In this document: piece by piece, positions 11,561-19,813 of the stretch
Layout of the letters: each line of letters starts with the position of its first letter
Position numbering within the stretch: the first letter of the stretch is position 1
Notes under the pieces: model-generated
The model's database searches: none
Told to the model about the DNA's origin: nothing
The model's input: the letters and a program-made list of their open reading frames with translations, nothing else
Position numbers and translations under genes: made by a program
Assembly (NCBI RefSeq): GCF_030124175.1
Contig: NZ_JASKMT010000012.1
Location: 62,001-126,000, forward strand
DNA: 64,000 nt
Direction: 5' to 3'
Source of the DNA: Streptomyces sp. 549
GTDB lineage: Bacteria; Actinomycetota; Actinomycetes; Streptomycetales; Streptomycetaceae

Positions 11561-11614
11561 TGGAGTCTAACTCCAGGGAAGTTGCTAGAGTCCTTCACTA
11601 GTGATGGACTCTAG
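11561..11614. promoter_or_regulatory. Two dyad-symmetric candidate TetR operators
   Basis: TGGAGTctaACTCCA (11561-11575) starts 4 bp from the tetR ATG, and a 9-bp inverted repeat CTAGAGTCC/GGACTCTAG (11585-11593 with 11606-11614) with an internal CACTAGTG palindrome (11596-11603) follows. Both lie between the divergent starts and share the GAGTC core, so both genes are probably repressed together. Confidence 0.6.
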
Positions 11615-11653
11615 TGAAAGTTCGCACGGGTTGCGGCACGGGAGGTGCGGGAA

Positions 11654-12586
11654 ATGCGGGTTCTGGTCCTGGGCGGGTACGGGGCGGTCGGCAGCCGGGT
11701 GGTGACGCTGTTGCGGGAGCAGGGGCACAAGGCGCTCGCGGCAGGGCGGGACGCCGCCAAGGCCGACCGGGTGGTGGACCTGCGCGCGCCCGACACGGCC
11801 GCCACCTCGCTGCGCGGCGCGCTCGCCGACGTGGACGTGGTCGTCAACGCGTCCGGCGTCGAGGATCCGGGCCTGGTGGCCACGGCCAGCCGGGAGGGTG
11901 TCGCGTTCGTCGACATCACTGCGGGAAGTGCGTACGTGGCTGCGGTGGAACGGCTCGACCCGGCGGCGCCCGTCGTGCTGAGCGTGGGCCTCGCGCCCGG
12001 CCTCACCGGTCTGCTCGCCACCGAGGTGCACCGCATCTCGCCCGGCCCGATTGACCTGGCGCTTGTGCTCGGCGCGGGGGAGCGGCACGGCCCGGCCGCC
12101 ACCGACTGGAGCTACGACCTGCTCGGCCGACGCTTCCCCGACACCCACGGCGGGCCGCCGGTACGGAACTTCACCCGTCCCCAGACCTTCGACCTGCCCG
12201 ATCTGGGCCGCCGACGGCTCTACCGGGCCGACTTCTCCGACCAGCACACACTGACGCGGGAACTGGGCGTGCCCGTCCGTACCTTCTTCGCCCTGGACTC
12301 GACGCCGGCCACCGCCGTACTGCCCCTGCTGACCCGCCTGCCCGGCGGTCGCCGCGCTCCGCGCGGCCTGCACCTGCCCGGCACCGACCGCTGGTGGGCC
12401 CTGGCTCGGGCGGCGGACGGCTCGGTGCGCTGGGCCCGGGGCCGTCTCCAGTCCCAGGCGACGGCAGTGCTGACGGTTCTCGCTGTCCGCAACGCCGTCG
12501 GCCTGCCGCCGGGCGTGCACCACTCACCCGCGTTCCTCACCCTCGCCGACCTGCCCGAGGACAGTGGCATCACATGCGGCCCGTGA
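11654..12586 (+). CDS. Rossmann-fold oxidoreductase, saccharopine dehydrogenase-like
   Basis: 310 residues from ATG 11654 (GGGAGG 9 nt upstream; the in-frame GTG at 11645 abuts the ribosome site and is less likely). The N-terminus has a dinucleotide-binding motif RVLVLGGYGAVGSRVV and a DVDVVVNASG loop, typical of saccharopine dehydrogenase/NAD(P)-epimerase-like enzymes that act on linked substrates. The rest (FVDITAGSAY, LSVGLAPGLTGLLA) fits saccharopine-dehydrogenase-like proteins. The substrate is unknown. It is probably controlled by the divergent TetR. Confidence 0.8.
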   Translation: MRVLVLGGYGAVGSRVVTLLREQGHKALAAGRDAAKADRVVDLRAPDTAATSLRGALADVDVVVNASGVEDPGLVATASREGVAFVDITAGSAYVAAVERLDPAAPVVLSVGLAPGLTGLLATEVHRISPGPIDLALVLGAGERHGPAATDWSYDLLGRRFPDTHGGPPVRNFTRPQTFDLPDLGRRRLYRADFSDQHTLTRELGVPVRTFFALDSTPATAVLPLLTRLPGGRRAPRGLHLPGTDRWWALARAADGSVRWARGRLQSQATAVLTVLAVRNAVGLPPGVHHSPAFLTLADLPEDSGITCGP

Positions 12587-12688
12587 GCGTTCGGGTCACC
12601 TCTGCGCCGCCCGGTCGGCGGGCGCAGTGCGTGAACACAACGGCAGGCGTCCGGCGGACAGTCGGTGAGCGCAGCCGCGAGGCAGCAC

Positions 12689-12964
12689 TCAGATGACCAG
12701 TCTCGCCAGCCGGGTCTCCTCCGGGGCATCGGACTCGAAGTGCTCGGCCAGACGGCCGATCCGCTCGAACTGCTCCTCGGTCAGCGTGATGGCGAAGCAG
12801 TCGATGACGAGGCACAGCTCGTCCAGAGCCGTGTCTGCCTCCCCGTTCCTCGCGAGGTTCACAACCGAGCGCAGCGCGCTGCGAGGGGCGGTGTTGTCGC
12901 CCAGGGACTGCCGCAAGTGAGCAACCAGGGCACCGATCTCCGCAACGCTCGGACACGTTGGCAT
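12689..12964 (-). CDS. Small acidic helical protein, MafI-type immunity-like
   Basis: 91 residues from ATG 12964 with GGAGGG 5 nt upstream. The sequence is helical and acidic: VVNLARNGEADTALDELCLVIDCFAITLTEEQFERIGRLAEHF. The pattern 'residue run-GE-x-ALD-x-LC' followed by a second helix pair recalls MafI-family immunity proteins, but no polymorphic toxin gene is next to it. It sits alone between the oxidoreductase and the DM13 protein. The family assignment is tentative. Confidence 0.7.
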   Translation of the reverse strand: MPTCPSVAEIGALVAHLRQSLGDNTAPRSALRSVVNLARNGEADTALDELCLVIDCFAITLTEEQFERIGRLAEHFESDAPEETRLARLVI

Positions 12965-13114
12965 AGACCCTCCGGTCGTTCGTCCGTACACGGGCGGGCG
13001 GCGGGCGGCGGGCTGCGGCCCGCGGGCGAGAGGCACGCGGCTGACCGCCGGAGTACTCTCGCTCGGCCGCCCGCTTCGACCGTCCGCTTCGGCCGCCGTT
13101 CCCGGTGGGGCCCG

Positions 13115-13741
13115 TCAGGCGCGGGCCAGTTCGGCTGCGCCGAAGGAGACGCTGAAGCGGGCGCACCAGATGCTCACGCTGGTGTAGACGTCGAGGTCGG
13201 CGTCGGCGGGCAGCGCGTAGTTCTGACTGCCCTTGTTGCCCTTGAGCTTGCCGAGGTCCAGGTAGGCGCCGTCGTCGAAGACGCCCCAGCCGGCACGTCC
13301 CGGCTTCACCTCGGCGTCGGTGATCCACACCTTGAGGTCGGGACCGTTGCTGGTGTCCAGATCCTCGATGCGCAGCACCCGCGAGCCGTCGGGCAGCTCG
13401 ATGATCTTCGCCGTGCCGCTGGTGGCGTGCTCGTGGGTGATGAACGTACCGGTAGCCAGGGTGGTCGGCCCGGAGGGCGGAGCCGGCTCGGTGGTCTCGG
13501 GCGGGTCGGCCTGCGCGGGGTCGGTGCCGGAGGCGCCCGGCGACTCAGGGGAGTCGGGGGGCTGGGGAGATTCGGCCGGTTCCTGGACGGCCACGGTGTC
13601 CGGCAGCGCCTCGTCCACCGTCTCGTCGGTCCACAGCTTCCACGGCTGGAACAGGTAGAGCCCCACCGCCACCGCCGCCAAACCGACCACCAGCACTCCG
13701 AGCACCAGCGGCTTGCGCCGCCCGCCCTTCGATCGGCTCAT
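13115..13741 (-). CDS. Membrane-anchored DM13-domain protein
   Basis: 208 residues from ATG 13741 (GGAG 6 nt upstream; ATG 13753 is an alternative). A basic start and one membrane segment (about 9-31, LVLGVLVVGLAAVAVGLYLF) are followed by a Pro/Glu/Ser-rich extracellular stretch (about 45-95) and a DM13 domain (about 98-203) with GTFITHEHATSGTAKI, SNGPDLKVWI, KGNKGSQNYALPAD and the terminal SIWCARFSVSFGAAEL, whose Cys is the conserved DM13 residue. DM13 domains are proposed to take part in electron transfer or redox reactions at the cell surface; the partner is unknown. Confidence 0.88.
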   Translation of the reverse strand: MSRSKGGRRKPLVLGVLVVGLAAVAVGLYLFQPWKLWTDETVDEALPDTVAVQEPAESPQPPDSPESPGASGTDPAQADPPETTEPAPPSGPTTLATGTFITHEHATSGTAKIIELPDGSRVLRIEDLDTSNGPDLKVWITDAEVKPGRAGWGVFDDGAYLDLGKLKGNKGSQNYALPADADLDVYTSVSIWCARFSVSFGAAELARA

Positions 13742-13929
13742 GTCCGTCTCCATCCGTCGCCCGTCAGGTCACCCGCATTACATCGGGGCCGGACAGCCGC
13801 TGTCGCGCGCAAACAGCCCCGAAGTCCTTACGGTTCGCTGACGTGCCCACTTGCGGGACCTTGGCGGATGCCCAGCGACGGACGCCCTGCGACCGCGCGC
13901 CACCGGGCCGTAAGCCGCCCGTCCTCCTC

Positions 13930-14502
13930 CTACCGCTCGCCGCCCGGAACCCACAGCACGTCGCCGACCTCGCGGTTCGCGGAGCGCGCGAGGATGAACA
14001 GCAGGTCGGACAGGCGGTTGAGGTAGGTGGCGGTCAGCGCGTTCATGGTGTCGCCGTGCTCCTCCAGCGCACGCCACGTCGAGCGCTCCGCGCGGCGGAC
14101 GACGGTGCACGCCTGGTGCAGCAGTGCGGCGCCCGGTGTGCCGCCGGGCAGGATGAAGCTGCGGAGTTTCTCCAGCTCGGCGTTGAACCGGTCGCAGTCG
14201 GCCTCCAGCTTGTCGATGTAGGCCTGCTCCACGCGCAGCGGCGGGAACTCGGGGTTCGCCACCACCGGCGTGCACAGGTCGGCGCCCACGTCGAAGAGGT
14301 CGTTCTGGACCCGGGTGAGCACCTTGGCGATCTCCTCCGGCAGCGCGCCCAGCGACAGGGCCACCCCGATCGCCGCGTTCGCCTCGTTGGCGTCGGCGTA
14401 GGCGGAGATCCGCACATCCGTCTTCGCCGTGCGGCTCATGTCGCCGAGCGCGGTGGTGCCCTTGTCGCCGGTTCGTGTGTAGATGCGCGTCAGATTGACC
14501 AT
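13930..14502 (-). CDS. PduO-type cob(I)alamin adenosyltransferase
   Basis: Transfers the adenosyl group of ATP to cobalt of corrinoids, making coenzyme B12. 190 residues, the normal family length, with the N-terminal ATP loop TRTGDKGTTALGD, the central ISAYADANEANAAIGVA and the C-terminal motif RRAERSTWRA...NRLSDLLFILAR. Its product is the cofactor of IcmA, encoded 38 kb away in the window, and of methylmalonyl-CoA mutase served by the epimerase and MeaB genes here. No cobalamin riboswitch is apparent upstream. Confidence 0.95.
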   Translation of the reverse strand: MVNLTRIYTRTGDKGTTALGDMSRTAKTDVRISAYADANEANAAIGVALSLGALPEEIAKVLTRVQNDLFDVGADLCTPVVANPEFPPLRVEQAYIDKLEADCDRFNAELEKLRSFILPGGTPGAALLHQACTVVRRAERSTWRALEEHGDTMNALTATYLNRLSDLLFILARSANREVGDVLWVPGGER

Positions 14503-14612
14503 GAGACGAGCCTAGCCGGGTCCCTCCCGCAGCGGGTGGGCCGTTCTGCGCCCCGTTGCGGCCTGCACGTGGAAACGATCGGGCTGCGAGGTGGGCGGCC
14601 CAGGGTGGAGAG

Positions 14613-15243
14613 ATGTCCGCCGCCGAGCGCATCGTCTCCCGCGACGCGCCCATGGCCCTGGCGCAGGTCGCGCGGGTCCGTGCCGAACTGGTTGCGCTGC
14701 ACCTCGGCGTCGCCACCGAGGTGGTCCCCGTGCGCACCACCGGCGACCGGTGGATGGGCGACCTGGCCGAGGTGGACGGCAAGGGCGCCTTCACCAAGGA
14801 GGTCGACGCCGCGCTGCTGGCCGGCGAGGCGGACCTCGCGGTGCACTGCGTCAAGGACATCCCCGCTGATCGTCCGCTGCCGGAGGGGACCGTCTTCGCC
14901 GCGTTCCTGGCGCGGGACGACATCCGCTACGCGCTGATCCACCCCGGCGGACTGCCCCTCGACCGGCTGCCCGCCGGAACCCGCGTCGGCACGTCCTCGG
15001 TCCGCCGTTGCGCTCAGCTGGCCGCCTAGCATCCGCACCTGACGTGCGTGCCGTTCCGGGGCAACGCCAACCGGCGGCTGGCGAAGCTCGCCGCCGGGGA
15101 GGCCGACGCCCTGCTGCTGGCCGTGTCCGGCCTGGAACGCATCGGCCGCAGTGACGTGATCACCGAGATCCTGGGGCGTGTCGGTGGCCCTCGCACTGCT
15201 GCGCCAGGGCGCGCGCGAACTGATCGACGGCATCGGCCGCTGA
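14613..15243 (+). pseudogene. Broken hydroxymethylbilane synthase (hemC-like) remnant
   Basis: From ATG 14613 the frame encodes 138 residues of a porphobilinogen deaminase ([41 protein letters not shown]) and then meets TAG at 15027-15029. Beyond it the same frame resumes the family sequence ([39 protein letters not shown]) to about 15175. The C-terminal tail [20 protein letters not shown] appears in the +1 frame ending at TGA 15243. Roughly 100 residues that should lie between, including the Cys that carries the dipyrromethane cofactor, are missing. So there is a nonsense codon, an internal deletion and a frameshift: not functional. Presumably a former second copy of hemC. Confidence 0.88.
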
Positions 15244-15575
15244 GCCCGGCTCGCGCCACCGGACGCCCGCCCCCACGAGGCCGGGCCCGCGGGGACGGGC
15301 TTGCGCGGACGGGTTCCCGGGCGTCGCCCGGCAGCAGCAGGCCCGGAGAAGTACGTAAGGCCGCCCGCCGGGACTCAGCGGGCGCCAAATCTTGTCGCAC
15401 CTCGTGAGGCACCGGGCGACGGCACCGCTCGGCGCCCTACGGTTCAGGTCCGGTTGGAACGGACTGCTGCGGCAGGAACCGGAGCTGCCGCGGCCGGGAC
15501 GAAATCGGTCTGCGCGCGGCGGCGCACCGGTGGTCCCGGCTGCGGCCACCCGCCACGCCCACCCTGGAGGTACGG
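15244..15575. other. Gene-free stretch
   Basis: No reading frame here has convincing codon bias or similarity. It separates the hemC remnant from the PepSY gene and presumably holds the PepSY gene promoter; no clear -35/-10 or repeat was picked out. Confidence 0.5.
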
Positions 15576-15926
15576 ATGCGCACACCCGTGGTCATCACGC
15601 TCGCCGCTGTCGGCATGGCGATCTCTCTGACGGCGGGCGGCGCTCTGGCGTCCGCAGGCCAGACGGACGCAGGAGCCACCGCCCAACCGCGTGCGGGCGG
15701 CTTCGAGGTCGAGATCGACCCCGAGCTCGACGCCCGCTTCGGTCCCAGGGTGCTCAACGCCGCCGAGGCGGCCGACATCGTCACCGCCCGCTTCCCCGGC
15801 GCCCGCGTCCTCAAGGTCGAACTCGACAAGGACGACAAGCGCCCTGTCTGGGAGGTCGAGGCCGACCGGGCCGGCGACGGCTTCAAGGTCGACGTCGACG
15901 CCACCGACGGCACCATCCTGCGCTGA
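15576..15926 (+). CDS. Small secreted PepSY-domain protein
   Basis: 116 residues with GGAGG 6 nt before ATG 15576. A signal peptide (residues 1-26; VVITLAAVGMAISLTAGGALASA) precedes a single PepSY domain (about 55-116): LNAAEAADIVTARFPGARVLKVELDKDDKRPVWEVEA and VDVDATDGTILR. PepSY domains are extracytoplasmic and are thought to restrain proteases or serve sensing. A larger, Asp-rich PepSY protein lies at 34976-35710 in this window. Confidence 0.88.
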   Translation: MRTPVVITLAAVGMAISLTAGGALASAGQTDAGATAQPRAGGFEVEIDPELDARFGPRVLNAAEAADIVTARFPGARVLKVELDKDDKRPVWEVEADRAGDGFKVDVDATDGTILR

Positions 15927-16010
15927 CGGACCTCCACAGCGACCCCTCCTTGGCTCCGGGCCTGCTGCTGGGGGCAGTACGGCCGGGCTGCGGCACTGCC
16001 CGGTGTTCTC

Positions 16011-16871
16011 TCACCCGTCGATTGCGCCGACCGCCTTCTCCCAGCGCTCATCGGCCGGCAGGTCCTCGAACCCCTCGGCCCTCGGATCGGGCGCCGCCGC
16101 CCGCAGGTGTGCGACAAGATCCTCGGCGGTCCCGCCGATGACCTTCTCCCCCAGGGTTGCCTGGGCGCCGGGCTCGCCGGAGGTGTCCGGAGTGACGGCG
16201 CGTCCTTCGGATTCGCCTTCGCCGATGACGCGGCTGTCGTAGGGCAGAGTGCTGCCGGAGCCGGTGGGGGCCCATCCGTCGCTGTAGCGGGACAGTGCCA
16301 GGATGTAGGTGTGCCCCTTCTCCAGCCGGGGTGTGTCGTGGAGGGCAACGGGTGTCATTCTCCCGTCCTTCATCACCCAGCCGGAGGCGTTGAAGGACAC
16401 GCTCGCAGGCAGTGCGGGAGCCGCGTCCCGGGTCCACAGCACCTTCCGGACGGTCATGGTGACGGATCGGCCGACGTAGCCCTCGCCGTTGACCTGGTCC
16501 TCCTCCGAGACCGGGAGCTTCTTCTCCAGGGACAGCCGGACCACCGCCACGTGATCGCCGTAGGTGACCCAGTCCGCGGCCGACTCGGACGGCAACCGCG
16601 CATCACCGGCGTCCGCGCGGACGACCACCCCAGGCGGGGCGTCTTCGGCCATGGTGACGAGCGCGGCCACCGTCGCCAGCGCCAGTGCGGCGGTGGCCGC
16701 CACCGCCACCAGCGTCCACCTGCGCCGAGGGCTGCGGGCCGTTCCGGTCGCGAGGGACGGCCGCAGCTCGTCGATCCGGCGGTCCACCTGCTCCGGGACC
16801 GACGCCACCCCGGCAGCCGGGTCACCGGAGCTCAGCAGGGTTCGCACCCTGTCCACGTCGTCGCCGGTCAT
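16011..16871 (-). CDS. Membrane protein coupled to an ECF sigma factor (CU044_5270-like)
   Basis: 286 residues. ATG 16871 overlaps the sigma factor stop (ATGA). A cytosolic N-terminus (about 1-48, MTGDDVDRVRTLLSSGDPAA) is followed by one membrane helix (about 52-75, TLVAVAATAALALATVAALV) and a long extracytoplasmic domain (DWVTYGDHVAVVRLSLEKK, HTYILALSRYSDG). This is the layout of sigma-linked membrane proteins annotated as CU044_5270 family. No zinc-binding anti-sigma motif is seen. By position it may regulate the sigma factor; direct anti-sigma activity is only inferred. Confidence 0.8.
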   Translation of the reverse strand: MTGDDVDRVRTLLSSGDPAAGVASVPEQVDRRIDELRPSLATGTARSPRRRWTLVAVAATAALALATVAALVTMAEDAPPGVVVRADAGDARLPSESAADWVTYGDHVAVVRLSLEKKLPVSEEDQVNGEGYVGRSVTMTVRKVLWTRDAAPALPASVSFNASGWVMKDGRMTPVALHDTPRLEKGHTYILALSRYSDGWAPTGSGSTLPYDSRVIGEGESEGRAVTPDTSGEPGAQATLGEKVIGGTAEDLVAHLRAAAPDPRAEGFEDLPADERWEKAVGAIDG

Positions 16872-17458
16872 GACCGCTCCTCCTCTGTTGCCGTCACCGC
16901 TGTCGCCGCTCTTCCCGTCGGCGGGTCCGCGCTGCCGTCCTCGTTCTGCCCGCCCGCCATGGCCCGTTCGAGACGTCTGCGGGCCCGATGCAGCCGGACG
17001 GTGAACGTCGGCACCGAGCAGCCCAGGACCTGCGCGGCCTCCGGCGGCTCCAGACCCTCCCAGGCCACCAGCATCAGCACTTCCCGGTCGGCCTCCCGCA
17101 GCGTCAGCAGTGCCTGACAGGCATTCAGTCGAGCCAGTGCGTGTGCCTCCGCCGCCTGTCCCGGTGCGACCGGGACGCGCTGGTGGGCCGCCTCGCTCAG
17201 CCGCCGCCATCGCTCGTCGGCCCGGAGGGCGTTGGCCGCGGTCAGCCGGGCGATGCCGTACAGCCAGGGCAGCGGTTCGCCGCGCAGTTCCGCCCAGCGG
17301 CGCCAGGCGGTGGCGTACACCTCCGCGCAGGCGTCCTCCACATAGGTGACGGGCAGCCTGCGGTGCAGGAACCGCAGAACCGGTAGTGAAGTCTCCCGGT
17401 AGACCCGCTCGAATTCCTGCCAGTTGCTTCCCCGCCTGTCGTTCAGGGGACTGCTCAC
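16868..17458 (-). CDS. ECF-type RNA polymerase sigma factor
   Basis: 196 residues from GTG 17458 with GGAG upstream; the frame is open further upstream but that part lacks sigma features. Sigma region 2 (about residues 15-80) has VEDACAEVYATAWRRWAELRGEPLPWLYGIARLTAAN, and region 4 (about 118-170) has LREADREVLMLVAWEGLEPPEAAQVLGCSVPTFTVRLHRARRRL with a clear HTH. A short Ala/Thr-rich tail follows. Translationally coupled to the downstream membrane protein, a typical sigma/regulator pair. Confidence 0.92.
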   Translation of the reverse strand: MSSPLNDRRGSNWQEFERVYRETSLPVLRFLHRRLPVTYVEDACAEVYATAWRRWAELRGEPLPWLYGIARLTAANALRADERWRRLSEAAHQRVPVAPGQAAEAHALARLNACQALLTLREADREVLMLVAWEGLEPPEAAQVLGCSVPTFTVRLHRARRRLERAMAGGQNEDGSADPPTGRAATAVTATEEERS

Positions 17459-17953
17459 CCGCGCTCTCCTGTCGCCGGACCGGGGGAACCTCCCCCGGCA
17501 CCCTGTTCTTGTCCGGCGGGCGCCGCGTCTTACCGCCGGCACGGCACGATCGGCCGCGACGCAGCACCGGGCAGGGAGACGGTGGAAGGCCGGAGCGCCG
17601 AGGGCGAGACCCACCGGCGAGGCGTTGCGATCCCCGGCCGCCCCTGAGGGCCTGGCGCTCGCGCTCCGGGGTGACCGAGGATCGCAGCGACCACGGCCAG
17701 CTCCACGCGATCGCCCGGCAGCACGCTGGCGGGCCATCTCCGGGGGTGGCGTCCTGCACCGGCCGGATGTGTACGAGGAGCTGCTGAGCGAAAAGGTGCT
17801 CAACTACGCAAGGCGGAACGCCCGGTAGGACCGTCGGATGTGATGTCCATCAGGTGAGACGTGACGCGCATCTCTTCGCCGCCCAAGGGGCGCTCACGGA
17901 CGCTATGGTCCGGCTGAGAGCACTGCCGTAGGGACCGCTAGAGGGGATCGCAC
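17459..17953. other. Intergenic stretch between the divergent sigma factor and dehydrogenase genes
   Basis: About 495 bp. It contains the 17480-17498 dyad and presumably the promoters of both flanking genes. A + strand frame ending at TAG 17828 reads DVYEELLSEKVLNYARRNAR in its last 20 codons with good G/C third positions, but the upstream part is Arg/Pro-rich and unlike a protein, so no gene is called. Confidence 0.5.
17480..17498. promoter_or_regulatory. Inverted repeat just upstream of the ECF sigma gene
   Basis: CCGGGGGA (17480-17487) and TCCCCCGG (17491-17498) are perfect arms separated by 3 bp, 22 bp before the sigma factor GTG. It could be an operator or a structure near the 5' end of the message. 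Function is inferred from position only. Confidence 0.35.
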
Positions 17954-18802
17954 GTGGCCAAGAAGCTTGCCGTCATCGGGGCCGGACTGATGGGGTCCGG
18001 TATCGCGCAGGTCTCCGCCCAGGCCGGGTGGGACGTGGTGATCCGCGATGTCACCGACGAGGCCCTGGCCAGGGGTCGGGGCGGCATCGAGGCTTCGTAC
18101 GCCAAGTTCGTCAGCAAGGGCAAGCTGGCCGCTGAGGACGCCGAGGCGGCTCTCGGCCGCATCACCACCACCACCGACCTGGACGCCGTCGCGGACGCCG
18201 ACATCGTCGTCGAGGCGGTGTTCGAGAAGATCGACGTCAAGCAGGAGATCTTCCGCACGCTCGACAAGGTGGTGGGGGAGCAGGCGGTGCTCGCCTCCAA
18301 CACCTCCGCGATCCCGATCACCAAGATCGCCGCGGCCACCGGCCGGCCCGACCGGGTCGTCGGTACGCACTTCTTCTCGCCGGTGCCGATGATGCAGCTC
18401 TGCGAGCTGGTCCGCGGACTGAAGACGAGCGACGAGACGCTGGCCGCCGCCCGTGACTTCGCGGAGGGCGTCGGCAAGACCTGCATCGTCGTCAACCGCG
18501 ACGTCGCCGGGTTCGTCACCACCCGCCTGATCACCGCGCTCGTGGTCGAGGCGGCGAAGCTGCACGAGTCCGGCGTGGCCACCGCCGAGGACATCGACAC
18601 CGCCTGCCGGTTGGGCTTCGGGCACGCCATGGGCCCGCTCGCCACCGCCGACCTGACCGGCGTCGACATCCTCACGCACGCCGCGGACAACATCTACACC
18701 GAGTCCAAGGACGAGAAGTTCGCCGCCCCCGAGCGCATGCGCCGCATGGTCGACGCCGGCAGCATCGGCCGCAAGAGCGGCGAGGGCTTCTACACCTACT
18801 GA
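17954..18802 (+). CDS. 3-hydroxybutyryl-CoA dehydrogenase
   Basis: Oxidises (S)-3-hydroxybutyryl-CoA to acetoacetyl-CoA with NAD(P), or the reverse. 282 residues, full family length, from GTG 17954 preceded by GAGGGG. The NAD-binding Rossmann motif VIGAGLMGSGIAQ (about 7-19) is followed by ASNTSAIPI, the catalytic-His segment HFFSPVPMMQLCELV, and the C-terminal helical domain GFGHAMGPLATADLTGVD, ending GRKSGEGFYTY. Together with the thiolase at 32698 it could interconvert acetyl-CoA and C4 acyl-CoAs. Equivalent genes are called hbdA or fadB2 in actinomycetes. Confidence 0.95.
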   Translation: MAKKLAVIGAGLMGSGIAQVSAQAGWDVVIRDVTDEALARGRGGIEASYAKFVSKGKLAAEDAEAALGRITTTTDLDAVADADIVVEAVFEKIDVKQEIFRTLDKVVGEQAVLASNTSAIPITKIAAATGRPDRVVGTHFFSPVPMMQLCELVRGLKTSDETLAAARDFAEGVGKTCIVVNRDVAGFVTTRLITALVVEAAKLHESGVATAEDIDTACRLGFGHAMGPLATADLTGVDILTHAADNIYTESKDEKFAAPERMRRMVDAGSIGRKSGEGFYTY

Positions 18803-19380
18803 GCCACGCCCCTGCACGACCACCGCACCACCCGCATCACCCGCACACCCAACGCACCACCCGCACAACCACCCACCGCGCCACCGCACCACCGCCGGAA
18901 CCACCCGCAGGACCAGCTGCTCGGCGACCTGCCGAGCAGCGGGCAGCGCCCTTCGGAGGCCGCGGGGCCGCGGCCGTCGACCGCCGAGCCGGTCGCGGCC
19001 CCGGCCACCGGCGCGGAGAGCGCTCCCGGGGCAGGGCGGTCCGCGGCACGCCACTGACGGACCGTCGAACGCCGCACACCGTCGGTCAGCGTACTGTCGG
19101 ACCTGACGTACCGTCGGATCGGCGGTTCGGCACCGCGCCGCACGGCGCGGCCGCCACCGACGGGCCCGGCGCCCGCCGCCCCGCGCGGTGGAGCACGCGA
19201 CACCGGCACCACCGGACCACTGACCGGTTCACTGGCTCAGAAGGTCCAAGGAATCACCCGCGAGGGTGAATTCCGTATCGGTTCGAGCACGGACGGCAAC
19301 TTCGCTGCCCGAGGGGCAGTCAGTTGTGGTGACGCAACAGACCTGAAGGTTCACACGAGGCCACCCCCGGGGAGCGCGAT
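18803..19380. other. Gene-free stretch with low-complexity CAC-rich DNA
   Basis: 18803-18910 is a run of imperfect CACC/CGCAC units directly after the dehydrogenase stop. Around 19057-19125 are four degenerate copies of a GTACCGTCGG-like unit. No gene is supported on either strand. The last 100 bp before 19381 probably hold the STAS gene promoter. Confidence 0.5.
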
Positions 19381-19692
19381 ATGCACATCAAGGGCGACCA
19401 CGCCGAGATGGTCGTCGGGGGGCGCCTCGACGTCCGCAGTGCTGCGGACGCCCGCACGGTCCTGCATCACGCCCTCGACGCGGGCAAGGGCGACCTCGTC
19501 CTCGACCTCGCCCAGCTGGACTCCTGGGACGCCACCGGTCTCGGAGTGATCATGGGTGCGCACCGCCGCGCGGGACGCTGCGGAAGACGCCTCGTGCTGC
19601 GCGACGTGCCGCCGCAGATGCAGCGTCTGCTGGTAGCCACCCGACTGCACCGCATCCTGGCCATCGAAGGGGAGACCCTCACAAAGCCGTGA
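19381..19692 (+). CDS. STAS-domain protein, anti-sigma factor antagonist type
   Basis: 103 residues, a single STAS domain (VGGRLDVRSAADARTVLHHAL...LVLDLAQLDSWDATGLGVIMGAHRRA). The phospho-acceptor position of SpoIIAA-type antagonists is Ser; here the aligned residue in WDATGLGV is Thr, which can also be phosphorylated in this family. ATG 19381 has GGGGAG 7 nt upstream. Stand-alone STAS proteins release sigma factors by binding RsbW-type kinases; the kinase is not next door, although an RsbW-like protein is encoded at 6896-7375. Confidence 0.88.
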   Translation: MHIKGDHAEMVVGGRLDVRSAADARTVLHHALDAGKGDLVLDLAQLDSWDATGLGVIMGAHRRAGRCGRRLVLRDVPPQMQRLLVATRLHRILAIEGETLTKP

Positions 19693-19813
19693 CGATTCCG
19701 TCCGCCCCCCGGACCCGACCTGTGTCCGAGGCCGTGGAACGTCTAGGGTTCTTCTCACTGCCAGGAGGGGCGGACTTCACGCACAGCACGCACCGCATCT
19801 GGGGGCATCGACG

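Noticed and set aside
17424..17828. + strand ORF upstream of the hydroxybutyryl-CoA dehydrogenase gene
   Set aside because: Only the last 20 codons look protein-like; most is Arg/Pro-rich and overlaps the sigma gene promoter. No family recognised.
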